A stretch of DNA of 64,000 nucleotides from Bolinopsis microptera (lineage: Eukaryota; Ctenophora; Tentaculata; Lobata; Bolinopsidae). Position numbers and translations under genes: made by a program. Below the pieces are notes generated by a model, which was not told the origin of the DNA, ran no database searches, and saw nothing but the letters and a program-made list of their open reading frames with translations. Below are positions 32,611 to 45,874 of the stretch, piece after piece. Position 1 is the stretch's first letter. The number at the start of each line of letters is the position of its first letter. The stretch lies in contig NC_087078.1 of the NCBI RefSeq assembly GCF_026151205.1, forward strand, positions 5,535,675 through 5,599,674. The letters are read 5' to 3'.

Positions 32611-35600
32611 GTGATGTCCTGGAACATCCAGGACAGCACAGGAGACGGGTCTAACAAATTTGAAAATAGCGAATTTTTGTCAATCCTCAAACAAGCTAAC
32701 ATTCTTTGTCTTCAAGAAACAAAGAAGCAAGTTAAGATTGAAGGATACCTCTCTTTTAATAGCAACCGCAAAAATTCACGCTCAGGGGGGTCTGCATTCT
32801 TGCTGAAAATGACCTAAGAAAAGGTGTCTCTAGTGTGCTTTGTAATGAATCTGATGACATTATTGTTGTTAAACTGGACATGAACTTTTTTAAACTTGAT
32901 TTTGACCTATTTTTGGTATGTTATTATATTAGCCCTGCATACTCGTCCTATGTCAAGAAGAATCCAGATTATACTGCTAATACCTTCTCTGCTCTTGACT
33001 CTATCTGTACCAGACTACGTCAAAAGGGAGAAGTTATTATGTGTGGCGATGCAAATGCAAGAACTGGAAAACTCCCAGACTATATCCTTTCCTGTAATGC
33101 ACCTGCCATCCATGACATCTATAACGACATTGGACTCGAGCACGACATAGAAGAACCAAGAAACAATTCTGACCTTACAATATCTGAACCCCACTGCCAA
33201 CACTTCCTTGACATGGTTATCAATAACCAACTCAAAATTCTCAATGGTCGTACCCTTGGGGACACCACTGGAAAAATGACCTGTCACAAATACAATGGAA
33301 GCAGTGTGGTTGACTATTTTGTAATCACCTCATGGGCAAGAGATCATGTAAACTCTCTCCAAGTAAAAGAGTTTACATCATACTCTGATCATTGTCCACT
33401 AGTCTTGAAACTCACTACATTTGAACCATTTGTCGCAAACTTCCAGCTCCCAGACTTTTCTAACTTTCCTTGTGGCTATAAGTGGGACAGCAACACCTCC
33501 CATTCACTATTTAAAAAAGCCCTTACCTCGCCCGAAATTATCAACAATCTGGAAAGCATTGTGACAAATGAATTTAGCAGTACTCTGGAGGGCAATCACG
33601 AACTGAACGATGCAGTCATAAAATGTCTCCACAGTGCTGCTGATATAGCCCTAAAAGTGAAAAAGCCTCCCAAAAATTCTGCCCGTAAAAAATGGTTTGA
33701 CCCACAAGTCAACTCCTCGCGGCGGAACCTTAATAGGCTAGCAAATCGGCTTGGTAGTAAGCACTGTAACAGTATCCTCAGACGAGAATACTTTAAGCAA
33801 CGCAACAAGCATAGCAATTTTGTAAACAGTAAGAAAGTAGCATTCCTTAAGAAGCTAAATGAAGCTATAGAAGAAGGTCACATACTCGACTGGAAAAAAT
33901 TTAAACGGCTCAAACAAGAACATGACACTAGCCCCTTACTTGACAAATTTGATTTAGCTAGCTTCCATGACTTCTTTGCATCCCTTTATAAAAAACCAGA
34001 CCAGGAGCCAGATCTCACTCACCACAATCACAAACATTACCCTGAACCACCAGATCTGGATATCCTAAATAAGCTCATGTCAGAATCTGAAGTGACCTCT
34101 GCCATCAAAAATCTCAAAAAAGGTAAAAGTTGCTCAAACGACTTGATATCCAACGAGATGCTTCAGAGCGTGACTCCGCTTTGTCTCAAAGCCATCCTCA
34201 AAAACTTCAACCACTCACTGGTCTCCGGTTACTATCCATGGCACACCAGCATCATTACTCCTATTTACAAGTCTGGCAACCCTTTCAGCCCGGACAACTA
34301 CAGAGCAATAGCTGTTGGTAGCTGTATGGGTAAACTGTTTTCTAGCATCTTACTTGAGCGTCTCCTGCACTTCAAAAAGCTCTACTGCCCTGACCCAAAA
34401 GAACAACTAGGGTTCTCGAAGGGTGCTCAAACAAATGACCACGTTTTTACCCTTAAGACAGTCATTGACAAATATACCAAGGTTAAGAAAGCTCGCATCT
34501 ATGCATGCTTTGTTGATCTAAGAAAGGCCTTTGACACTGTATGTAGGGACCTCCTTCTGCACAAAATCACATGCCTTGGAATAACTGGAAACTTCTTCAA
34601 TTGCCTAAGTGATATGTATAGAAACTCAATAGCTCATATAAAAATCTCCAAACTCTTGTCCCCTAATATTGACATTGGAAAAGGAACAGAGCAGGGACAC
34701 CCCCTATCACCGGACCTTTTTAAAATCTATATCAACGACTTGTCATCTCTCCTGAAATCTGTTGCTGATTATCCTATTCTAGCTGACGTCCTAATATCAC
34801 ATCTGCTCTGGGCTGACGATCTTGTCCTACTTGCCCTAAGTCCCAAGGCCTTGCAAGACAATATAAACATCCTATTCGACTTCTGTAACTCTATGGGCCT
34901 TGAAGTAAACATTAAAAAAACCAAGATTCTCATATTCTGCCCTCCTAAAAGAAAACAATCCTATGAAACATTCATTTTGGGAGGCCAGCCCATCCAACAC
35001 ACCGAAAAATACTGCTATCTTGGCATTATATTCCACAGAAATGGATCTTTTACAGCAGCAAATACTGAACTGAGGGCCAAGGCTCTCCGTGCTCTCTATG
35101 GCCTCAAAGGCAATATCGTCAAAGATGCCCTCTCTCACCGTTCACTATACATTCTATTTGACTCTCTAATAAAACCGATACTGCTCTATGGCTGCCAAAT
35201 CTTATGTCCTCACTCAAAAACCATGAGATACCTCTCCAAAACAGATAGCAAAGCCAACCCCCAGCATACTCTCAGGTACATCTCACAAGACCACTATGAA
35301 AGATTCCACCTTAGGTTTATCAAGTGGTCCTTGTCTGTCCATTCAAAAGCATCAAATATAGGCTGCTGGGGCGAAAGTGGGCGCCACCCCCTCTTCTTTG
35401 AAGCCTGCAAACTTGCAATAGATTTCTATAGTCGCCTTGAAAGCACTGAAAATGAACTTCTCTCCGCTGCATTTCACGAGCAGATTATGCTGGGCCTTCC
35501 TTGGTACACCAACATCTCTAATCTTCTCACCAAATATAACTTCCCCCACTCATCCTCTTCAAAATCCAAGCTCTCTACCCAAATCAGTCACAACATGAGG

Positions 35601-36101
35601 GAAGAATTTGTGGATACCTGGAAATCTGCCAAGGCATCCTCACCTAAATTAGAATTCTACAATCAAATTAAACATGATTTTGAACCAGAAACATACTTAG
35701 GAGTGGTTAAGATCCCCGATGCTCGGAAAAGCTTAACAAGGTTTCGTATTAGCTGCCACAATCCTTACATTGAGAGGGGCCGTTACGAAACCCCTCTAGT
35801 ACCAAGAGAACATCGATGGTGCACTTTTTGCTTTTTCAGCAAGGGGCTTAAGCCTATTGAGGACGAAATTCATGTTCTAACTGACTGTTTACTCTACTCC
35901 TCAATTAGAGAAAAATTTAACTTCCATCCCGAAAATATTACTGACCTAGCCGGTTTGCTATCCGATAAAACACTAGACCCTACAAAATTTACTGCCACAG
36001 CAAGAGCAATCCATTCAATTCTCTCTGTGAACGAAAATTTTACAGCCTACTATAAGAGCCCAGATTTCCACTCAAATACTGGCCAATGCATAATGCTATA
36101 G
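32611..36101 (+). CDS. LINE ORF2: APE endonuclease and reverse transcriptase (one frameshift)
   Basis: The endonuclease begins MSWNIQ...LCLQETK in one frame and continues after a shift near the G6 run 32785-32790 (then GVCILAENDLRKG, CGDANARTG, SVVDYFVI, YSDHCPLVL). The reverse transcriptase core carries LKKGKSCSND, PDNYRAIAVGS, FVDLRKAFDTV (motif A), GTEQGHPLSPDLF (motif B) and LLWADDLVLL (motif C). The C terminus has a Cys/His motif (RWCTFC...EIHVLTDCLLY). One extra G would restore the frame, so the shift may be a real mutation, a programmed slip or a sequencing error in a homopolymer. Total length is about 1160 residues. Confidence 0.88.
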
Positions 36102-37672
36102 GACCTCAAAAATAGTATTATAAAACATTTCTATTTTATCCCTACACATTTGTAAATAACTAGAATTGTGTAACCTTAAATTATTTCAGAATTATAACTA
36201 TTGTGAATTCTGCAATAAAATAATTATCACTTTTGTATCCTTGTATCCTTGTTGTATCCTTGTATCATACGACAATGTTATGCGTGTTTTCAAATATAAT
36301 AGGCGGGTGTGGTGCGGAATTAACAAGGGTTAATTTCTATAACGATTTAAATAAAAATGGAAAGCGGTTCAAGACTTACTGGGCGGCGCTCAGCCTGTCA
36401 TTCCGCCAAATCTTTATGAACATAATAGCCTGGAGTCCCCAGGTAATTCAAGACGGGAGTGATGAGGTGTAATAGTCGGTGTGCAGACCTTATGATCATG
36501 GAAGGTGGTGCCTAATGGCTAATAGTAATAATGACTTAATTATTCACTAGTATTATATATTAGGGTTTTAGCAGTTGCTTCACAAGGTCATTCACAAAAA
36601 TTGTATCAATTGCAGTGATCGATAATGTTGAGAAGTCAGAAAAACGATAAACAATGATAGTTTATTCAATTATCATCAACGATATTTTCAGCCATTTCCA
36701 TTTCATACCATTTGCCCATATTTAACTCTCATGTTTTCAGCTCTGGTCCTGCATATTGCTGTTATTCTTTATTAGTTTGTATAAAATCTGATATCATCAC
36801 TGCTGCTATTATGCACATACTATTATGCACATAGTCAACGTTATAAATAGTATTTTAAACAAAGGATACTTCCTCTCGGAGAAGGGACGATATGATAAGC
36901 AGTATTATTTATGCTACAGAGGGCTATTGAAGTTTCCCAATACTTGGATTCACTAACTGACCGAGTCAGTACGTTATATCATCACACTTTTAGTGTTCCT
37001 ATATTTTACTGCATACTACAATAAAATAACCTTCACTTCTGAAGATCACTATTTTAAATAGCAGCAGCGTTCAAGCCCGTATCAGTTATCATACTAGTAA
37101 TTTTAGGAACACCTATATTATATTTTGTTTATATATCATTTATTATATTTACTATATTTTATTTCAATCTTATTTGAGGCTGGAAGCGTAAGGATCGTTT
37201 TTTACAAAGTTTGAGAAGCAATGTCATATTACATACATTTAACTACCGTATATTACCGGACTTTATTTGTACGGATATTAATTGAACGCTGGAGGCCCTA
37301 GCATTCATTTTAATGTCCGTTCAAATAAAGTCTGTCCAATTCAAAGTCCGCTGAATTTTTTCTTCGAATGTTTTTCACTACGAACTTATTTTCCAAGATA
37401 TTATTGCTTTTAAAAATCACTATCAGTCAATGTCAATTTCCATCATCGGACTAAATTATATCGACAGGTTTATTGTTTACTACTGTTGCAATTCGTTCAA
37501 GTATTGTTAACTAAATACCCTTTGGCGAAATCATATAATCTTTATTAGCATACCGTAACTGTTTAACTGTGAAGTTGTGATTATTACTCACCTATTTCAT
37601 ATTTGATTTCTTGTTTTTTTAATGCAAACCTTTAATTTAGCAAAAGACTATGAATCTGCAGAAATAGGAAGA
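36102..37672. other. intergenic, repeat-rich
   Basis: Contains the LINE tail, a copy of the dispersed repeat of 20720-20905 (36300-36450), the second copy of the 28077 repeat (36829-37247), and a foldback at about 37257-37345 (GGACTTTATTTGTACGGA facing TCCGTTCAAATAAAGTC). No gene recognised. Confidence 0.6.
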
Positions 37673-40600
37673 ATGAAAACTATCGTGAATCTCCAACTTT
37701 CTCTACTCGTCTCTTTATGTCTCGTTACAAAGTCACATGCGGGTAAGATACGTTTAAAAAATTACATTAACGATTTTTAAACACTGATTTCGAATCATCC
37801 CACTATATCCAGAGAATGTGTTTAAGTAATTAACACGACACGTGATAGTCGACAGTATTAATCATCATGACATCATCCGTAAAAACCCAAAATCGCTATA
37901 TTCAGGTACCTAAAATATGGTAAAAGCGAGCGACCTATTTCATTTTCGGTATCATTTTGCAATCGAAGTGGATAATTTAAAATAATATCATCAAACTAGT
38001 CTGTTATTTTAAAATCGCAACATTTTATGAAATTTGCAGATGAACCAGTTGAAGGTGTCAGTTTGTTCGGCGTTATCAGTGAGTTTGGTGATGACGTACC
38101 CCCAGGTGAGAGAGGATTGCTGCTTTACAAGGGTAGTACAGTGTGTGACGACCCTTTTAGTACCTCTGCAGCGAACGATATCTGCAAACAAATGGGTTAC
38201 ACACGGGCGATGCTTTGGGATAGTGGAAATTATCCTCTCGACTTTCAAGAAAGATTTGATATCGCATTTACAAAGGTTGATTGTAGGCTTGACGCGGATG
38301 ACTGGCGAACCTGTCAAGTATTTACTATTCACAGCACCTGGTGTAGTCATTTCAGCGATGTGTTTCTAACTTGTACAGCAGGTATTTACAATATGGTATT
38401 ATAATCCCTGTAGAACTGTTGTTTATTATTAATATCAAACTAAAATCTCCGTCGTGTCTGAAGAAGTAGAAACGAAGCAGCTTAAGTCAACAAAGTTAAA
38501 AGTTACACTTTTAGCTATTGTTGATAATTGGATAAATTTTATTTGCTTTTACAGCATTTCCGGATAAAACGGACCACATTGGGTAATGAAAATAAATAAA
38601 TTGGACTTGAATTGAGATTTTCAAATTGCGTCAAGTTAATTATTTACATCATGTTCCACGTGTTCTTTTCATGACACTTCTACTCTGAATTTTTGTTTTG
38701 TTTCAGGAAATAATCAGAACGGAGAAGATATTTCACAAATTGCCGGTACGTATATGAAATTATTAGCACACGAATTGTGCAATTATTTGCAAACGAATTA
38801 TGCGATTAGTTGCACATGAATCAAGCGATTGAAGGCAAATGTGATGATGAAGCCATTAAACAAATCTGAATGTTTTAGAACTAAGTCAGGGTTCCTCTAC
38901 CAATGGGCTTAAAAGAATTAATAGTCAATGAGCTCCAAATCTCATGCAATACTCAAACTAAGGCCCAACATCACTGCACCAGTATTATGAATTATCATGT
39001 AGAAAGGAAACCACTCTCATCGCTCAATTCCCATTTAGAGATTTTAGTCCAACGTCTTCGGACTACAACCTCCTTTTATACAAATTTGATTAAAATAAAT
39101 GTGTTCTGACTTATGCACTATAAGATTAAGACCGGAGATGACGTAAAGATAAAGCGAAATTTCTTGGACAACCCTAAACTTATATTCAATTCGAAACGAG
39201 GACCATTTATCGTTCACAAGAAAATTAGGCCCACCAACTTTACTATTAAAATTCCAGGAGAAGCATTCAAGATTTATCATTGCCGTAAATCTCAAACCTA
39301 TCGGTACACAAATAACTGAGACTAAAACGGCTAAGTATGAACTGGAGAGTGTGCTCCAACTTTCGGAATCAATGACAATAATTTCACAACCTCCTACATA
39401 ACTGAAGAAAGAACCTGCTGAACTAGTGTCAACCCTAGACACTAACACTTTTACCAGTAACGTGTTTAACCCACCAACACAACCCCTCCGCAAGCAACCC
39501 ACTTACCATCTTCTAGCACAAACCCTCCGCAAGCAACCCACTTACCATCTTCTAGCACAACCCTTCCGCAAGCAACCCACTTACCATCTTCTAGCACAAC
39601 CCCTCCGCAAGCAACCCACTTACCATCTTCTAGCACAACCCCTCCGCAAGCAACCCACTTACCATCTTCTAGCACAACCCCTCCGCAAGCAACCCACTTA
39701 CCATCTTCTAGCACAACCCCTCCGCAAGCAACCCACTTACCATCTTCTAGCACAACCCCAACGCAAGCAACCCACTTACCATCTTCTAGCACAACCCCTC
39801 CGCAAGAAACCCACTGACCATCTTCTAGCACAACCCCTCAGCAAGCAACCCACTTACCATCTTCTAGCACAACCCCTCCGCAAGCAACCCACTTACCATC
39901 TTCTAGCACAACCCCTCCGCAAGCAACCCACTTACCATCTTCTAGCACAACCCCTCCGCAAGCAACCCACTTACCATCTTCTAGCACAACCCCTCCGCAA
40001 GCAACCCACTTACCATCTTCTAGCACAGACCCTACCAGAACCTTAGGAACCTACTAGGACTTCATCAGGGCGACCTGTACAAAAAACTATATTCCTGGGT
40101 GTCGTTTAATTATATAATTAAATATGAGTCATTCTAACATTTTAAACATAAACATTTAACATACCGGACATTGCGTGAACTGCGTGAAAAATAACAATAT
40201 AAACGTAATGTTATACTTTTGCAGATAAAGCATTTAAAGGAGACGTGGTGTTCAGTCTGGTCAGTACTACTGGCGATGAAGTTCCGCCCGGTGAGAGGGG
40301 ACTATTACTTTACAAGGAGGGCATAGTGAGTGACTATTTATTTAGCAGTAATGCAGCGACCGCTATCTGCAAAGAACTGGGTTACATACGGGCAATAAGC
40401 TGGACCAATAAAGCTTTCGATCTGATTTATTTTTCTTCGGATTATCGGAAACAACTTGATGTCACACTGACTGCTGTAGAATGCTCTACTGATGAGTGGA
40501 GATCTTGCACGTATTTGACACATGAGATTAAGAAGATCTTGTACGCTCGTGACACAACATATGTGTCACTAACTTGCACTGCAGGTATTTTAAATAAATT

Positions 40601-43600
40601 CTTATTTGGACGACCGCTTAATTTCCCGGCCCTTGATTGACGATTTCAATCCTTCCCAGCTCGTAGCTTTCGTACTATCTCGTCACGGTGGTGGTGAGAT
40701 AGTACGAAATGATGCGAGAAGCATCATTTCAGACAATCCCACAATTTGCATTGGAAATATGTTACCATTTCAGAGTTTTTGTGGGAATTTAAGAAAGCAA
40801 GTCTTATTAAGGTGGTAAACGGAATGAAAACAGTTACTGATAACGAAGGTCTTCTAGTTGTAACTGTGATAAGTAACAAGGATCAGAAAGTAATAAACGG
40901 AACCGTCTGCAAGGATTATTTTGACTGGCATTCAGCAAACCTGTTTTGCCAGTCTATTGGCTATATGTTTGCTGAATGGGGAAGCTACCCAAGAAACTTG
41001 GAATATGCCCCTAAGTAAATTTTGCGTTCATTGTTCAACATTCTAAAAGATATCCAAAATACTATGAAAAGTAATATTTGTACACTTAAATAACCTGGTT
41101 CAACTTGATCATTTAATCAAAAATCTGAGCTTCTTTGCGCTGAATAATTATGTGTACTTTATAAAACAGTGACGAAACATCGCTAGCTTAAATCAATTAA
41201 AGGTTATTATTAATAATAATGATTATTACTAATAATAATAGTATTCACTGTTTAGATCTTGGCTGAATAAAACAAAAGGAGGTGTACCGATTATAATGGA
41301 TGATGTGCGATGTAGGCTGAACGATACAAATGTAACAATGTGTGATATGAGGATAATGAAACACAACTGCGACTATCAAGATAACATCTGGCTCCACTGT
41401 TTTAATCAAACAGGTATAATACAAAAATATGTAATTGAAATGCTGTTTTTATTGTCACATTTCTTAACTATTGATTAATGCGTAATGAGTTCGATTATGG
41501 TGAGTTAATAAGAAAGATTTACATTCATACATTTTTCAGGGTGCACTGACATGAAAACAATGAAACCTAAAGAACAAAATTGTTCCACCGTAAATATACG
41601 TGGATTTTTGAAAAATATCTGCTTCGATGTTAGAGAAAAACACTTTTATCACATGTGTGGGAACACAAGCATATCATATGAAGTGAGTAGAACTTTGTAC
41701 AGAAGCACTGGTTTCTACAAGCTATCCAGTGTTTCGTCTGTGTGTGATAATGACCCTTATGTTTATCAGGCATGCGGGTTCAGCACCAAAATAACAAGAA
41801 ACTCACACTTCATGTGTGGTGGCTACTTTCTTACTGATAATAAACAAGGAGTAAATAAATTTGTTGAGTGTAACAACGAGTGTGACATTGGTAAAAATGT
41901 CTCAAGCGGAGAAAAATCAAAGCGTCCTCGCAAAAGAGACGCAACTATATGCAACGACAAGTGTGATGAGAGGAATTGTGAAGATGAGAGCAAGTGTAAC
42001 GGAATAAAATACGGAATTCGTTGTACCGTAAATCGTATCATGACTTATATACCTCCATCCTGGATATGTGACGGACATGCGACATGTGACGTTGGGGAGG
42101 ATGAGGAGCACTGTGGGTTAATTGATAACACAACACAAACCTGTATGCATTTCACTTTCAGTACTACTTATACTGCACGTAAGAGTAAAAAGATTGTCCC
42201 CATGTTGAGCAACACCAAGTGTAGTGTGTTTGATTTTAGAGATAGTTGGGTACACCCATACTGTGCTGACTTCCTAGACCAAACAAACTGCACTGATGTG
42301 ACCAGAGTGGGTGGTTACTGTTTAATGGGAGGTTACCTGTCTGGTGTATCTAAGTACGTGCTCTGTGATAGTCCCAATTTAGAGAACGATCAAAATACTG
42401 AACCAGCTCCTATCACTCTTTGTGACGATAATCTCAATAATGAGTGTTTTTCGCCGTCTAGACATTGTGTGGTTCACAAACACAAACTCTGTGACGGAGT
42501 TAGTGATTGCATAGACGGTAGTGATGAAAAAGACATCTGTCGTTTTACTACTGTGGGTCACTTTAAATGTAACCGCACTTTTAATGTTGAAAAATACATG
42601 GAAATACCTGTATCTTGGATATTGGACACCCAAACTGACTGTTTAGATGGCGAGGATGAAAAACAGATTGGTTACTGTTTGATTAATGGTTCTATGTCTA
42701 TCGTCTCAAAGTACGTGATCTGTGACAGTCATTTGAATGGCCGCACACGAACTCCGTTATGCGACGATAAGTTAGATACTGAATGTATCTCTTCATCTAC
42801 TTTCACAGACTGTGTGGTCCACAAACACAGATTTTGTGACGGAGTTTATGACTGTAGTGATGGTAGTGATGAATCTCACGATATGTGTAGTCGTACTACA
42901 TCAGATAACTTTCAGTGTAAACGCATTTTCGGTCCTAATAAGTACTACGAGGTACCATTCTCCTGGATATGGGACAACCAAACTGATTGTGTGGACGGTA
43001 AAGATGAAGAAAGAAAGGATATGTGGAAATCGTGTGGAGATCAAATTGAAGGGACATATAGGGTGGTATTACGAAATGAAACTTGCAAAAACGTATTTCT
43101 GTGTACAGGATTACATTACGTTGAGTTCGATCTTCTTTGCGACTATGTTACCATGGATTCGTGTCAAATTGAAAATAAGGTATGTATGATATCGCGAGAT
43201 TTCCCAAAAATCGAAACGTCTGCTGTGAATGAAACTTGTTCCGCACGGGATTTGTGTAAATCAAAAGACGTGTTTAAAGATACAACATGTCATATCAGGG
43301 AATTTAAAAGATCGTCAGGGGATGTTTTTGGTGTCAGAACAATGCTTAATGCTCCTACCTCCAAAGTGGACTGTAGTCTTCTATTTGGAGAATACTATGT
43401 GTTCTTGAGCTGTATGGATTTGTGTCTAGATTCCATTTGTCCTCTTGCAAATAAAATAATTCAATATGATTCATGTCCGCGACAGTATCCTGACCGAGTT
43501 TACACTCTCGCAAACAACTCTTACCTGACTTTTGTCGTTAAGTCTGAGGCAGGTGAATATGAGAATAACTATTTCCAATGCGCAAACAATATATGTGTAA

Positions 43601-45015
43601 TGTACAGCCAGGTATGTAACCTTGTGAACGATTGTGGTGACATGTCAGACGAACTAAATTGTACAAATCAAATGGTTTGTGAAAACACTAAAGATCTTCC
43701 AGACGCAAAGAAGCAGCTGATTGCTTACTCTCAGAAATGTGACGGGATATTTGACTGTTTTGACCTATCCGATGAATGTAATGAGTCTTGCGGCAAGGAA
43801 ATCCTTGACAACTGGTTGTTGAAAGTCATATGCTGGCTTTTTGGGATTTCGGCGGTCATTATTAATGGGATAACAGTAACCAAGGTAGTATGTTCTATCA
43901 AAGAATGTAAAACAGGTGGTGTCTTGTATACCAAGGTGCTTATTATCCTCATCGGAATAGGGGATTTTCTAATAGGCGTTTACTTGATAGCACTCGCTGT
44001 CTTCGATAGTATCATTCAGGGAAAGACTTACTGTAGGAACCAAGCTGAATGGTTATCTGGGAACGTTTGTGCTATCTTGGGAGTAGTAAGCACAACAGGG
44101 TCACAGATTTCCCTTTTTGCTATGACTGCATTGAGTCTCATAAGGATGTCTGGAATTATAGGGAGTTCTTCTATGACTGGTTCGACACTTGCTAATAAAA
44201 AAGAGCAGACCAAAGCGATTTTGATGGTGTTGACAATCGTTGCTACTTCACTCACAATAGCTTGTGGACCCTTAGCTCCTGTACTCGAAGATTATTTTGT
44301 GCAAGGAATGTTTTATAACCCTAACTACAAGGTCTTTATTGGATTTCCCAACAAAGTCAAACATATCGAGATTCTCAAAGAGTACTATGGGCCAAAAAAC
44401 ATTTCCGAAGGGTTAACCTGGAATGAGATTGGGGATAAGGTGGACGGAATGTTTAGCCAAGATTACGGTTACTTGAGCAGAAGTCCTGTTCACTTTTACG
44501 GAAATGATGGTGTATGCCTGTTCAAATATTTTGTTCGTCGAGATGATCCAAGAAGAAGCAGAGGATCAGAAGCAAATGGTGTATCAGACATCAAAGGAAA
44601 TGCGATGGTGTGGGTCATGTTGACTATTAACCTTTTCTGCTTTGTCCTAATATCTCTGTCCTACATGATTATCGGCATCCTTAATTCCAAATCGTCAAAG
44701 GACTCAGGTCAGGACGACAACCCAGTGAGAGCACGAGAAAACAGGGACATACAAATCAGGATTGCGAGTATAATTGGTACAGATTTCGCCTGTTGGGTGC
44801 CATTCATCATTATAAGTGCTTTACACAATCTTGAGTTGATTGATGCTACTTATTGGTACGTTACATTTGCGATGTTTATGTTACCTATAAACGCAGTCAT
44901 CAACCCTCTGCTGTATGACAACACTATAAAAGAGTTTCTCTCTGACAAGGTTACCAGCATTTTCATATCCTTGCGGCAGTTAACAACTCGGACAACTATA
45001 GAAGTTGAGGGTTAA
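37673..45015 (+). CDS. SRCR-LDLa rhodopsin-like GPCR
   Basis: Seven exons join exactly in phase: 37673-37742, 38040-38381, 38707-38745, 40225-40584, 40774-41014, 41256-41413 and 41540-45015, 1561 residues. Exon 1 is a signal peptide. Exon 2, exon 4 and exons 5+6 each encode an SRCR-like module (VPPGERGLLLYK is shared by the first two). The long last exon has LDL-receptor class A repeats (LCDGVSDCIDGSDE, FCDGVYDCSDGSDE, LVNDCGDMSDELNC, KCDGIFDCFDLSDEC), then a 7TM domain from about residue 1160: GNVCAILGVVSTTGSQISLF and MTALSLIR, TM6 ACWVPFIIIS, and NAVINPLLY as the NPxxY motif. The 7TM part recalls relaxin-receptor/GRL101-type receptors, which also carry LDLa modules. Leucine-rich repeats are absent. 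The ligand is unknown. Confidence 0.88.
38890..39425 (+). mobile_element. LTR-retrotransposon integrase remnant in a receptor intron
   Basis: The frame 39113-39319 reads KTGDDVKIKRNF, PKLIFNSKRGPFIVHKKI and TNFTIKIPGEAFKIYHCRK, matching the C-terminal SH3-like part of Gypsy/BEL-type integrases (GD.V.I, PK...GPF.V). Flanking frames are broken by stops. It lies inside the third intron of the SRCR-LDLa receptor and is inactive. Confidence 0.55.
39475..40030. repeat. 39-bp minisatellite, about 14 copies
   Basis: The unit is CAACCCCTCCGCAAGCAACC followed by CACTTACCATCTTCTAGCA. Because 39 is a multiple of 3, it is open over long stretches in several frames (QPLRKQPTYHLLA; TTPPQATHLPSSS; a minus-strand VLEDGKWVACGGV). 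None has a start, splice or domain signal, and it lies in an intron, so I treat it as noncoding. Confidence 0.9.
40632..40737 (+). repeat. CCTTGATTGACGAT box with two hairpins
   Basis: CCTTGATTGACGATTTCAAT (from 40631) is followed by CGTACTATCTC...GAGATAGTACG (40670-40707) and then AATGATGC...GCATCATT (40708-40728). The box nearly repeats that at 21581-21603 (minus). It lies in an intron of the receptor gene. Confidence 0.5.
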
Positions 45016-45874
45016 GATAACAAGACGGCGTCCACGCACAGTGCACAGTGACGACGAGATTAGAGGAGGTCTGCACGGAAACGAGCGAGCTAAACCACTC
45101 TACACACTGCTACAGTAGAGACTAGAGAGGCTGTAGAGTCTCCAGTCTACACCTAGAGAACGTGTCTAAGTGGATCAAGTGATAGTCGAGTGTATAGAGT
45201 GAATAATCATTTGCATTCAGTCAACGATGCAAATATTTTCAAATTGATTTGATTTTCATGTAATAAGTACAAAAAGTTGTTTGCAAAAACAAAAAAAAGC
45301 GCAATTTTTTTGCAATTTTGATCGGATAACTTGTTTAATATTGTTATTTGTTTGATGTAGGTTTCTAAAAATCCGGACGTCCGGAAATTTTCATGGCAGA
45401 ATTAACAAAAAAGTCGCATTTCTTTCAACTCTCTTTCAACTCTTTGACACTAATAAGCAATCACTCTGTAGGTTAATAGATCCCTGTATTTTGAACGAGT
45501 ACTTAAATGTAATTGTGCTAAACTTGTTCGACACTAATATTCGATATTACAATATTGGTGATTATAGATATAACGTCATTCACAGCCTTAGTTTCGGTCA
45601 GATGATGGGTGAGAAAAAAGAAGATAAGCAGCGGACTAGAAGAAATCCAGTAATATAAAGTGTCATATTTCTGTCTTTTATTCTCGCAATGTTTTCTTTC
45701 ATTTGTCTCCTACTTTTATTTGCGACCTCATCTGCTGGTATTCAACAAGAACAGTTAGTTTTTAAATCCTTCTCTATACTCTTCAAAACTTTGTATCATT
45801 TAATACTAGCAAAGTTGTCACAAATTTTCGAAAGAAATCCTGTTAGTTAAACTCGAGCTCCAACTCTTTTGCAG
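45016..45874. other. downstream region, possible signal-peptide exon
   Basis: No confirmed gene. ATG at 45690 opens a short frame with a signal-peptide-like stretch (FSFICLLLLFATSSA) and a possible GCTG|GTATTC donor. Its phase does not match the thyroglobulin exon at 45875, so I do not join them. Confidence 0.3.

Larger units (their letters stand above)
29605..36275 (+). mobile_element. full-length-like non-LTR retrotransposon with AlkB and SGNH domains
   Basis: Two long ORFs (30372-32561 and 32611-36101) are separated by about 50 bases and followed by a 3' tail of TTGTATCC repeats (about 36231-36269), typical of LINEs ending in simple repeats. The 5' end is uncertain. The 29605-30371 region is plausible 5' UTR and holds an inverted pair TCTAGAGTACCCGCAACA (29606) and TGTTGCGGGTACTCTGGA (29840). 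No target-site duplication was identified. A diverged relative of ORF2 lies at 26933-27346. Confidence 0.8.

Noticed and set aside
39466..40026. Minus-strand repeat protein VLEDGKWVACGGV
   Set aside because: Artefact of a 39-bp minisatellite; no start context, domain or exon partner.
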